DNA from: Bacillota bacterium
Lineage (GTDB): Bacteria; Bacillota_A; Clostridia; DSM-8532
Direction: 5' to 3'
Length of the DNA stretch: 9,539 nucleotides
Assembly (NCBI GenBank): GCA_023424865.1
Contig: JAFADM010000150.1
Span: forward strand, 1 to 9,539
Below the pieces are notes generated by a model that was not told where the DNA came from, made no database searches, and was given only the letters and a program-made list of their open reading frames with translations. The stretch's first letter is position 1. The number at the start of each line of letters is the position of its first letter. Below are positions 1 to 5,860 of this stretch, piece after piece. A program made the translations under genes and the position numbers.

Positions 1-11
1 AAATTACTCAT
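1..11 (-). CDS. Start of a further gene in the opp operon, cut by the left window edge
   Basis: Only the first three codons and part of the fourth are visible (ATG AGT AAT, giving Met-Ser-Asn). The call rests on the context. A strong AAGGAGG ribosome binding site (bases 19-25, minus strand) lies seven bases before the ATG and overlaps the TAA stop of the permease upstream. This is the same tight packing seen between the two permease genes, so this is the next gene of the transporter operon. In Opp/Dpp systems the two permeases are usually followed by the ATPases OppD and OppF, so an ATPase is the likeliest identity. A substrate-binding protein is possible. The protein sequence itself gives no identity. 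Confidence 0.6.
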
Positions 12-23
12 TTTGACGCCTCC

Positions 24-1028
24 TTATCTTTTCAGACGCGGATCAAGCGCGTCTCTAAGGCCATCGCCCAGAAGATTGAAGGCCAGAATGATTAAGCTTA
101 TCAGCACAGCGGGGAAAATAAGATCCAAAGGATAGGTGTAAATGGTCTTAATGCCGCTGTTTACAAGAGAGCCCAGAGAGGCCATAGGCGGGCTTACACC
201 AAGTCCGATAAAGCTTAGAAAGGCTTCATAGAAAATGGCTTGAGGAATTTTAAAGGTAGCCGTAACAATAATCTCACCCATACAGTTGGGAATAAGATGT
301 CTGAAAATAATGTGCTTTCCCTTGGCGCCCAGTGTACGGGAAGCCATAACATATTCCTGCTGCTTCAGGGCCAGTACCTGTCCGCGGACAATACGGGCCA
401 TATCCACCCAGAATAGAAGGATCATGATCACAATGATGCTGAATATGCCGACGCCGATATCCTGCAAAACGCCCAGGGACGGGTTGTGGATGGCCCAGTT
501 CCGAATAGGCTCGTCCAGCACAACCTGAAGAAGAATGGCGATAAGAACGGTGGGAACTGCATAAATAACATCAACCACACGCATCATGGCCGTATCAACC
601 CAACCGCCTACGTAACCGGAAACGGCACCGTAAACAATACCAACAAGGGTAACGAAGATGGCAGAAATAAAGCCGATTGCAAGAGAAATACGCGTTCCTA
701 CCATGCAGCGCACCAATAAGTCACGGCCAAGATTGTCCGTACCAAAGGGATGGCGCATGGAGGGGGGCTGCTGAACTTCGTCCTTTAAAATCTGCTCAAA
801 GCCATAGGGCGACATCATGGGAATGATGATACATGCAATAAATAATACACTGACGATGATAAGAGAACCCAGAGCCAGCTTATTCTGCTTAAGTCTTCTC
901 CAGGCATCCTGCCAGTAGGTGGTGGTAGGACGCATAACCTCGGCTGCGGCCTTTTCCTCATTAGTGGCAGGTATGAATAGTTCACGGGCTACCTCCGGAG
1001 GGGGGGTATTGGTAACAAAACGACTCAT
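24..1028 (-). CDS. oppC: Opp/Dpp-type ABC transporter permease, OppC-like subunit (334 aa)
   Basis: Membrane subunit of an oligopeptide/dipeptide-type importer, forming the channel with the OppB-like protein encoded just upstream. A soluble N-terminus of about 50 residues is followed by WQDAWRRLKQNKLALGS and a first membrane segment (about 52-70). Then come the family motif FGTDNLGRD (95-103), five further hydrophobic segments and the EAA loop that contacts the ATPase (about 223-248, QEYVMASRTLGAKGKHIIF...HLIP). The C-terminus, FNLLGDGLRDALDPRLK, is characteristic of OppC/DppC. The start at 1028 is preferred over an ATG 63 bases further upstream because GGGAGG (1039-1044) sits ten bases before it and the longer form would overlap oppB. 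There is an extended external loop at about 170-195. Substrate cannot be told: this family carries peptides, nickel and, in some bacteria, oligosaccharides. Confidence 0.93.
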   Translation of the reverse strand: MSRFVTNTPPPEVARELFIPATNEEKAAAEVMRPTTTYWQDAWRRLKQNKLALGSLIIVSVLFIACIIIPMMSPYGFEQILKDEVQQPPSMRHPFGTDNLGRDLLVRCMVGTRISLAIGFISAIFVTLVGIVYGAVSGYVGGWVDTAMMRVVDVIYAVPTVLIAILLQVVLDEPIRNWAIHNPSLGVLQDIGVGIFSIIVIMILLFWVDMARIVRGQVLALKQQEYVMASRTLGAKGKHIIFRHLIPNCMGEIIVTATFKIPQAIFYEAFLSFIGLGVSPPMASLGSLVNSGIKTIYTYPLDLIFPAVLISLIILAFNLLGDGLRDALDPRLKR

Positions 1029-1044
1029 TTTCTGCATGCCTCCC

Positions 1045-1974
1045 TTAAGATTCCAGCTTAATCTGGGGATTAACAAGGATATAAATGACATCCACCAGTA
1101 AGTTCATGATAATTGTGATGGCACCATAAAAAATGGTGGTTCCCAGAATGACGGGATAATCTCGGTTGGTGATGCTGTCAACAAAATACCGGCCCAGTCC
1201 TGGAATGGCAAAAATTTTCTCAATAATAAAGGTACCTGTAATAATACCGGCTACCAGAGGGCCAAGGTAGGTGACTACCGGTAAAATGGCATTGCGAAGT
1301 GCATGCTTAAATACAACAACCTTCTCGGTTAATCCCTTTGCCCGGGCTGTACGTATGTAGTCCTGATTAATAACGTCCAGCATGGTAGAGCGAGTTAAAC
1401 GGGCAATATAGGATAGGGGCATAAAGGACAGCGCCAGACCTGGCAGCACGTAATGAAGGGGAGTGTCCAGGCCGTAGGTTGGAAAAATCTTAATGGTAAC
1501 GGCAAACAGAATGATACTTGAGGTTGCCACGACGAAGGAGGGCACCGCAATTCCCAAAGTGGAAAAAAGCATCACCGCCCTGTCGGCAATGGTATTACGC
1601 TTTAAAGCACCTACAATTCCCAGAAGGGTTCCCACTACGGTAGCGAACGCTACTGAAACCAGGCCCAGCTTGGCAGATATAGGAAAGCCTCTCTGAATAA
1701 TACTGATAACACTCTGAGAGCGCTTGGCAATGGACATACGGAAATCGCCCTGGAGCAGATCCTTGCCGTAGCTCAGATATTGCTTGTAAAGGGGCTGATC
1801 CAAACCATATTTTTTAATAAGGTTCTGCATAACATTTTCGGGAAGGGGCTTGTCCCCCAAAAAGGGATTTCCCGGTACTGCGTTCATTAAAATAAATGTG
1901 AGGGTATACATAACCCACAACGTAAAAAGAGAAATGATTAAACGCTTTAATATAAACTTAACCATAGATCTCAC
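1045..1974 (-). CDS. oppB: Opp/Dpp-type ABC transporter permease, OppB-like subunit (309 aa)
   Basis: First membrane subunit of the importer. The N-terminal membrane segment (about 11-31) runs into the family motif NAVPGNPF (31-38). This is followed by YGLDQPLYKQY (56-66), GDFRMS (76-81), several membrane spans and the EAA ATPase-docking loop (about 204-232, QDYIRTARAKGLTEKVVVFK...). EKIFAIPGLGRYFVDSI (252-268), RDYPVI and the ending VNPQIKLE are typical of OppB/DppB. Its length is normal for the family. The start is not certain. The GTG at 1974 has AAGGA five bases upstream, whereas the ATG at 1965 (three codons later) begins the conserved MVKFILKRL and would have a poorly spaced binding site. 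The TAA stop abuts the ribosome binding site of the oppC-like gene 16 bases away, so the two are co-transcribed. A promoter lies just upstream (2013-2041). Confidence 0.93.
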   Translation of the reverse strand: MRSMVKFILKRLIISLFTLWVMYTLTFILMNAVPGNPFLGDKPLPENVMQNLIKKYGLDQPLYKQYLSYGKDLLQGDFRMSIAKRSQSVISIIQRGFPISAKLGLVSVAFATVVGTLLGIVGALKRNTIADRAVMLFSTLGIAVPSFVVATSSIILFAVTIKIFPTYGLDTPLHYVLPGLALSFMPLSYIARLTRSTMLDVINQDYIRTARAKGLTEKVVVFKHALRNAILPVVTYLGPLVAGIITGTFIIEKIFAIPGLGRYFVDSITNRDYPVILGTTIFYGAITIIMNLLVDVIYILVNPQIKLES

Positions 1975-2012
1975 TCAATTCCTTATAAACTTGTTAAAAG
2001 ATAATTAAGAAC

Positions 2013-2041
2013 ATTATATTCTTCGAAAACTCAAAGTACAA
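2013..2041 (-). promoter_or_regulatory. Predicted sigma-A promoter of the oppBC operon
   Basis: On the minus strand TTGTAC (2036-2041) and a perfect TATAAT (2013-2018) are separated by exactly 17 bases. Predicted transcription start is near 2006, about 32 bases before the GTG start of oppB. The -10 box sits in the centre of a short inverted repeat (AAGAA 2007-2011, TTCTT 2019-2023), which could be an operator half-site pair. No terminator is visible between the FAD gene stop (2051) and this promoter, so read-through from upstream is also possible. Confidence 0.6.
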
Positions 2042-2050
2042 TAACATGTT

Positions 2051-3436
2051 CTACCTGTTGGCGATAACCCGGGCTACGTGGACTCCACTGGCAGCAGCCT
2101 GTGAGAGTCCTCTTGTAATTCCTGCGCCGTCGCCGATTGCAAACAGGTTAGGGAGCTTGGTTTCAAACTGGGGGCTTAATTCAAGTCTCGAGCTGTAGAA
2201 TTTAACTTCCACACCATAAAGGAGCGTATCGTTGTTGGCTGTACCCGGCGCAATTTTATCCAGGGCAGTAATCATTTCAATAAGGTTATCCAAATGACGT
2301 TTGGTAAGAACAAGGCTCAAATCACCTGGAGTTGCCTTGAGGGTTGGCTGGGTAAAGCTTTGGGAAAGACGGTGCTCATTTGTGCGCTTACCCTTTATAA
2401 GATCACCGAAGCGTTGTACAATGACACCTCCTCCCAGCATGTTGGAAAGGGAAGCAATGCGCTTGCCATACTGATAGGGTTGATTAAAGGGCTTGGTAAA
2501 GCGGTTGCTTACCAAAAGGGCAAAATTGGTATTGTTGCTGCGAAGTGCGGGATCCGTATAGCTGTGACCGTTAACTGTAATAATGCCGTCAACGTTCTCA
2601 CTTACCACATGGCCGTAGGGATTCATGCAGAAGGTGCGTACCAGATCGCCGTATTGCTTTGTGCGATAGAGAAATTTGGATTCATAAACAATATCGGTAA
2701 TGCTCTCGAAGACCATGGCGGGAAGCTCCACCCGGACACCGATGTCCACCTGATTGTTTATAAGGGGCAAATTTAACCTGTTGCATTGAGTAGAAAACCA
2801 TTCGGCGCCGGAACGGCCCGGAGCGACAACCAGGTAGCGGCACATTACTTCCTCACCGGACGTAAGGACCACACGATAGCCGTCTTTCAGGGGTTCAATG
2901 GCTTCAACGGGTGAACGACAAACAATTTCGACTCTTTCGCTTAAGAAATCAAACAGATTGGTTAGAATCTTCTTATTGTTTTCCGTACCCAGATGCTTAA
3001 CCTCGGCATCCAGCAAATGAAGATCATAGGACAGCGCTTTGCGGGAGATGCTGCGAGCTTCGGGGGAATCAGTGGAAAATCGCTGAAGAGTAGCACCAAA
3101 ATTGACATTAATGGTATCCACATATTCAATGAGATCCATAATAACCCTTTTGTCAAGATAATCGCTCAGCCATCCACCGAATTGAGTTGTGAAATTGTAC
3201 TTGCCGTCCGAGAAGGCGCCCGCACCGCCGAAACCGTTCATAATGGCGCATGAAGAGCAGCTAATGCAGCTTTCGCATTTTTTATCCACAATAGGACAGC
3301 TTCTGTGGTAAATGTCGTTGCCCTGTTCAAGCATGAGTATGCTCATACCCGGGCTAAGCTTGTTCAGTTCGTAGCCTGCGAATATACCCGCTGTACCGCA
3401 GCCAATCATTATGGTATCATAGATTTTCTTTTTCAT
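2051..3436 (-). CDS. FAD-dependent oxidoreductase of the COG2509 type, function unknown (461 aa)
   Basis: Cytoplasmic flavoprotein. An N-terminal Rossmann dinucleotide fold shows GCGTAG (12-17) and an acidic strand end (MLEQG, 35-39). A cysteine cluster follows: C47-P, then C54-xx-C57-xx-C60-xx-C63, leading into NGFGGAGAFSDGKYN (67-81). The C-terminus carries the second FAD contact LFAIGDGAG (431-439) and RGLSQAAASG (442-451). I recognise this layout, CP plus cysteine pairs before GGAGAFSDGK, as that of uncharacterised FAD-dependent dehydrogenases (COG2509). The protein has no signal peptide or membrane segment. The ATG at 3436 has AGGAGG (3442-3447) five bases upstream. It lies upstream of oppBC on the same strand with a 76-base gap, so a link to the transported compound is possible but unproved. 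The substrate is unknown. Confidence 0.85.
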   Translation of the reverse strand: MKKKIYDTIMIGCGTAGIFAGYELNKLSPGMSILMLEQGNDIYHRSCPIVDKKCESCISCSSCAIMNGFGGAGAFSDGKYNFTTQFGGWLSDYLDKRVIMDLIEYVDTINVNFGATLQRFSTDSPEARSISRKALSYDLHLLDAEVKHLGTENNKKILTNLFDFLSERVEIVCRSPVEAIEPLKDGYRVVLTSGEEVMCRYLVVAPGRSGAEWFSTQCNRLNLPLINNQVDIGVRVELPAMVFESITDIVYESKFLYRTKQYGDLVRTFCMNPYGHVVSENVDGIITVNGHSYTDPALRSNNTNFALLVSNRFTKPFNQPYQYGKRIASLSNMLGGGVIVQRFGDLIKGKRTNEHRLSQSFTQPTLKATPGDLSLVLTKRHLDNLIEMITALDKIAPGTANNDTLLYGVEVKFYSSRLELSPQFETKLPNLFAIGDGAGITRGLSQAAASGVHVARVIANR

Positions 3437-3520
3437 TCAGGCCTCCTGCGGTTTAATTCTATGAAACGGAAAAAGTGCGTTTATAAACTGTATTTATTTC
3501 CTGCTTTCACACAACTAGTC

Positions 3521-3529
3521 ATTATAACA
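3521..3529 (-). promoter_or_regulatory. Predicted extended -10 promoter of the FAD oxidoreductase gene
   Basis: The minus strand reads TGTTATAAT, an extended -10 element (TG-n-TATAAT) that can work without a good -35; none is seen at the usual distance. Predicted start of transcription is near 3514, giving a leader of about 78 bases before the ATG at 3436. The bases around the start contain the palindrome ACTAGT (3514-3519). Confidence 0.5.
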
Positions 3530-3657
3530 CACTATAAATACGTAAGGCTATAGAAATAAGCACATGTTATAAATTACAAAATATACTTTACTATGGATTT
3601 TATTTGGTGTGTGGGAAGACTCTGCGCAAATATTGTTCTTAAGTTATCCAATAGGCA

Positions 3658-3686
3658 TTGATCTTAAAATGCATATTGGCTATAAT
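3658..3686 (+). promoter_or_regulatory. Predicted sigma-A promoter of the GntR-family regulator gene
   Basis: TTGATC (3658-3663) and a perfect TATAAT (3681-3686) are 17 bases apart. Transcription should start near 3693, giving a leader of about 76 bases before the ATG at 3769. The -35 box contains the TTG codon that would otherwise be a possible start, so translation from that TTG is excluded if this promoter is used. It is divergent from the FAD gene promoter about 130 bases to the left. The intervening bases 3530-3657 hold no gene and no other clear signal apart from the short palindrome near 3559-3570. Confidence 0.65.
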
Positions 3687-3700
3687 CAAAACATTAAAAT

Positions 3701-3745
3701 GCTCCGGCGTTGTCGGAGCTGCTGCTGTCCGGCAGGCTCCGGAGG
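3701..3745 (+). promoter_or_regulatory. Structured 5' leader of the gntR transcript with two competing hairpins
   Basis: GCTCCG (3701-3706) pairs perfectly with CGGAGC (3714-3719) over a 7-base loop. The same right arm can instead pair with GCTCCG at 3736-3741, whose last base starts a GGAGG (3741-3745) lying 23 bases before the chosen ATG. The two pairings are mutually exclusive, as in attenuators or translational switches. Whether it functions is not known; the pairing itself is directly visible. Confidence 0.35.
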
Positions 3746-3768
3746 AAACGGCAGGATTGGATGAAGTA

Positions 3769-4512
3769 ATGAAGACGACGTATCTCAATAAAAAAAGTCC
3801 TATTCCCGTGTATTATCAGCTTTATAATATCCTGCTGGAAAAAATGAAGAACAAGGAATATGAGGAAGGTGCTCTTATCCCCTCGGAAAGAGAATTGTCC
3901 GAAATGTACGGCATAAGCCGTATGACGGTGAGGCAGGCCCTCAATCAGCTGGCGGCCGACGGACTTCTCACAAGGGAAAAAGGACGGGGTACCTTTGTTT
4001 CAGGAACGAAAATTGAACACAGGGATATTCGAAGCTTTTCGGAAACCGTGAGGGCTATGGGGATGGAACCCATTACCCGCGTTCTTTCCTTTAAAACGGA
4101 TGGAAAAGACCAGGTCATACGGGATATGCTGTTTCTGCCGGAGGATCAAACCTATTACACCCTTAAGCGCATACGTTCGGCGGATCAGCATCCGGTTGCC
4201 ATAGAGGAAGTGTTCATTCCGGAGAGCATTTGCCCCGGACTTGAAAGACAGGATTTAACCAAGTCTCTTTATGCTCTTATTAAAGAAGAATACGGTTTAG
4301 CCATTACCTATATGGACAGTAAAATTGAAGCCGCAGTGCCTCCCTCGGAGGAGCGCAAGCTTTTGGGGATAGGCACCGGAACACCGGTTTTAAGGATATC
4401 AGGCTTAAGCTTTACCTCTCCCGGACAGGTTTTTTCCTATGAAAGAAGCATATACCGTTCCGATCAGTTTGCCTACCACGCGCGAATTTATCTTTCCGAT
4501 CAAAGCAAATAA
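3769..4512 (+). CDS. GntR-family transcriptional regulator, HutC subfamily with UTRA domain (247 aa)
   Basis: DNA-binding repressor that most likely controls the amino-sugar genes downstream. An N-terminal winged helix-turn-helix (about 10-78) is clear: PVYYQLYNILLEKM, IPSERELSEMYGISRMTVRQ (37-56) and GLLTREKGRGTFV. It is joined to a UTRA ligand-binding domain (about 90-243), which in NagR and DasR binds phosphorylated amino sugars. The ATG at 3769 is chosen because the protein from here matches the family from its first residues, while 37 extra upstream codons would begin inside the promoter. A weak AGGA (3753-3756) lies 12 bases before it. A TTG at 3757 with GGAGG 11 bases upstream is a possible alternative. 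The nagR-like operator 38 bases past its stop fits local control. Ligand is inferred, not seen. Confidence 0.9.
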   Translation: MKTTYLNKKSPIPVYYQLYNILLEKMKNKEYEEGALIPSERELSEMYGISRMTVRQALNQLAADGLLTREKGRGTFVSGTKIEHRDIRSFSETVRAMGMEPITRVLSFKTDGKDQVIRDMLFLPEDQTYYTLKRIRSADQHPVAIEEVFIPESICPGLERQDLTKSLYALIKEEYGLAITYMDSKIEAAVPPSEERKLLGIGTGTPVLRISGLSFTSPGQVFSYERSIYRSDQFAYHARIYLSDQSK

Positions 4513-4514
4513 GC

Positions 4515-4543
4515 TTGCATTACCCACTGGAAGGTTTTATAAT
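4515..4543 (+). promoter_or_regulatory. Predicted sigma-A promoter of the SIS/deacetylase genes
   Basis: TTGCAT (4515-4520) and a perfect TATAAT (4538-4543) are 17 bases apart. Transcription should start near 4550, which leaves a leader of about 113 bases before the ATG at 4663. The -35 box begins three bases after the gntR stop codon and there is no terminator after gntR, so read-through from gntR can also reach these genes. Confidence 0.65.
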
Positions 4544-4549
4544 AAAGTT

Positions 4550-4565
4550 AATGGTATATACAACT
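4550..4565 (+). promoter_or_regulatory. dre-like operator for a NagR/DasR-type GntR regulator
   Basis: AATGGTATATACAACT matches 14 of 16 positions of the Bacillus subtilis NagR (YvoA) site as I recall it (ATTGGTATAGACAACT) and 12 of 16 of the DasR consensus. Six of its eight base pairs are symmetric about the centre, with GTATATAC (4554-4561) perfectly palindromic. It lies at the predicted transcription start, where a bound repressor would block the promoter. The regulator gene next door encodes a protein of the right subfamily. Confidence 0.65.
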
Positions 4566-4588
4566 AGACTTATACAGCAGATGGTGAT

Positions 4589-4618
4589 CGAATACTGTCT
4601 CTAAAAAAGCAGTATTTG
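4589..4618 (+). repeat. Inverted repeat (hairpin) in the leader of the SIS gene
   Basis: AATACTG (4591-4597) and CAGTATT (4610-4616) pair perfectly, and a G-T pair plus a C-G pair extend the stem to nine pairs around a 12-base loop. It is followed by mixed sequence, not a T run, so it is not an ordinary terminator. It lies in the untranslated leader about 45 bases before the start codon. Confidence 0.45.
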
Positions 4619-4662
4619 CGCAAAGCTAAATAACAGCATTTAAGAAGGAGAGGAAGGCTTAT

Positions 4663-5697
4663 ATGACCTTAATGCGAAGTGAAATCGGGGAACAGCCCGC
4701 AGTACTTGAAAATTGTCTCGTTAAGAACAGAACGGTTATGAACGCTCTGGTGGAGGAGCTGAAAAAAAGAGAGATTCACTCTGTTATTCTGGTTGCCCGG
4801 GGTACTTCGGACAATGCGGCCCTTTATGGAAAATACCTGCTGGAAATTAAGCTGGGTCTTCCGGTGTCCATGGCGGCGCCCTCGGTTTTAACCCTCTACG
4901 GAAAAAGCCTGCAGTCAAAAAACAGCCTGGTGGTGGGCCTGTCCCAATCCGGTAAGGCTCAGGACGTACTGGAAGTGATTCTTGCAGCCAAGGCGGCGGG
5001 AGCCGTTACCGCTGCAATTACCAATCAGGAGGATTCTCCTTTGGCCAAGGCCTGCCAGTTTCCTCTTTTCTGCGGAGCAGGACTTGAAAAGAGTGTGGCC
5101 GCCACGAAGACCTTTACATCTCAAATGCTTCTTATGGCTGAGCTTACTGCCCTCTGGAGCGGTGATGCGCAGTTGAACCGGGAGCTTTCTCTTGTTCCGG
5201 CTATCGTTCAAAAAACGCTGGATACGGAGAACGCCATTGCAGCGCTTTCAGCACGGTATCGCTTCGTTGAGGAGTGCTTTGTGCTGGCCAGAGGCATTAA
5301 CTACGCCACTGCGCTGGAGGCGGGCTTAAAAATTCAGGAAACCACCTATACCCGCGCCAGGGCCTACGCGGCCTCCGATTTTCATCACGGCCCCTTTGCC
5401 ATGGTGGAAAAGGATACACCGGTAGTGGTCATAGCCCCCAAGGGACCAAGCTACGAGGGTATGCTTGAAATGATAAAGAAACTCAAGGGTGCGGGAGCGG
5501 ACATTCTTGCCCTGACCAACGGTGAGGAAGCGGCTGCGTTAAGTGACTGCACCCTGCATCTTCCTGAATGCGGTGAATTTATAACCCCCTTTGCAGGAAT
5601 TACCGCCGGCCAGCTTTTTGCCCTTAATCTGGCTTTATGCAAAGGCTTAAACCCGGATTCGCCCAGAGGCCTTTCAAAGGTAACCGTCACACGCTGA
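4663..5697 (+). CDS. SIS-domain sugar-phosphate isomerase/deaminase, NagB-II/GlmS-C-terminal type (344 aa)
   Basis: Cytoplasmic enzyme, probably converting glucosamine-6-phosphate (or a related amino-sugar phosphate) to the ketose phosphate plus ammonia. Two SIS domains are visible. The first (about 30-170) has ARGTSDNAA (45-53), the SQSGKAQDVLE phosphate loop (94-104) and EKSVAATKTFTSQ (142-154). The second (about 195-330) has LARGINYATALEAGLKIQET (208-227) and DFHHGP (239-244). E226 and H242 align by eye with the GlmS isomerase residues. The ending PRGLSKVTVT is typical of the family. The glutaminase domain of GlmS is absent, which points to deamination or isomerisation, not synthesis. The start has AGGAAGG (4651-4657) five bases upstream. 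The dre-like operator, the HutC regulator and the deacetylase after it all support amino-sugar breakdown. AgaS or fructosamine deglycase activity is the main alternative. Confidence 0.87.
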   Translation: MTLMRSEIGEQPAVLENCLVKNRTVMNALVEELKKREIHSVILVARGTSDNAALYGKYLLEIKLGLPVSMAAPSVLTLYGKSLQSKNSLVVGLSQSGKAQDVLEVILAAKAAGAVTAAITNQEDSPLAKACQFPLFCGAGLEKSVAATKTFTSQMLLMAELTALWSGDAQLNRELSLVPAIVQKTLDTENAIAALSARYRFVEECFVLARGINYATALEAGLKIQETTYTRARAYAASDFHHGPFAMVEKDTPVVVIAPKGPSYEGMLEMIKKLKGAGADILALTNGEEAAALSDCTLHLPECGEFITPFAGITAGQLFALNLALCKGLNPDSPRGLSKVTVTR

Positions 5698-5753
5698 GGC
5701 AGGAACATAAAAAAGCCGATAACGGCAATGGAGTCGTTTTGAGGATTCCAGGA

Positions 5754-5784
5754 AAAGGGGGTTGGCCCAAAGTCATCCCCCTTT
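5754..5784 (+). repeat. G5/C5 hairpin after the SIS gene
   Basis: AAAGGGGG (5754-5761) and CCCCCTTT (5777-5784) form a perfect 8-pair stem with a 15-base loop, 57 bases after the SIS stop. Only three T residues follow within the stem and then AATGG, so termination would be weak. It could act as a partial terminator or a 3'-end stabiliser between the two genes. Confidence 0.4.
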
Positions 5785-5789
5785 AATGG

Positions 5790-5835
5790 ATGCTTCAATG
5801 GGAATTTTAATAAAATAAAATTTCAATTGAAGCAT
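5790..5835 (+). repeat. Long inverted repeat between the SIS and deacetylase genes
   Basis: ATGCTTCAAT (5790-5799) is repeated exactly inverted as ATTGAAGCAT (5826-5835). Inside it AATTTT (5803-5808) pairs with AAAATT (5817-5822). With one C-G and one G-T pair between, the two arms make a 19-position stem with a single A-G mismatch and an 8-base loop. It ends 12 bases before the AGGAG ribosome binding site of the deacetylase (5848-5852). It may be an mRNA stability or processing element or a protein-binding site. No T run follows the stem, so it is not a standard terminator. Confidence 0.55.
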
Positions 5836-5860
5836 GGCAGGAAAGGTAGGAGAGTGACCT

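Noticed and set aside
1029..1091. Longer oppC reading frame starting at 1091
   Set aside because: It would overlap the end of oppB, and the ATG at 1028 has its own GGGAGG at workable spacing.
2294..2776. 160-codon plus-strand open frame opposite the FAD oxidoreductase
   Set aside because: No ribosome binding site or family likeness; it is a shadow of the real gene.
3511..3518. ACAACTAG 8-mer shared with the dre-like region (4560-4567) as a second operator
   Set aside because: Only part of the half-site is shared and the symmetric other half is missing, so I do not call an operator here.
3658..3768. N-terminal extension of the GntR regulator from a TTG start at 3658
   Set aside because: The TTG lies within a predicted -35 box, the extra 37 residues do not resemble the family, and the regulator domain starts right after the ATG at 3769.
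4581..4604. Seven-codon ORF (MVIEYCL) in the SIS leader
   Set aside because: No ribosome binding site, and its sequence forms part of the hairpin arm; most likely chance.
4566..4662. glmS ribozyme before the SIS gene
   Set aside because: The leader is too short for the full ribozyme and I see none of its conserved core. The encoded enzyme also lacks the glutaminase domain of GlmS.
5707..5726. Minus-strand GCCG/CGGC hairpin followed by six T residues
   Set aside because: The stem has only four pairs, and no minus-strand gene ends near it that would need a terminator.
5786..5818. Ten-codon ORF (MDASMGILIK) between the SIS and deacetylase genes
   Set aside because: No ribosome binding site, and its composition is explained by the inverted repeat it overlaps.
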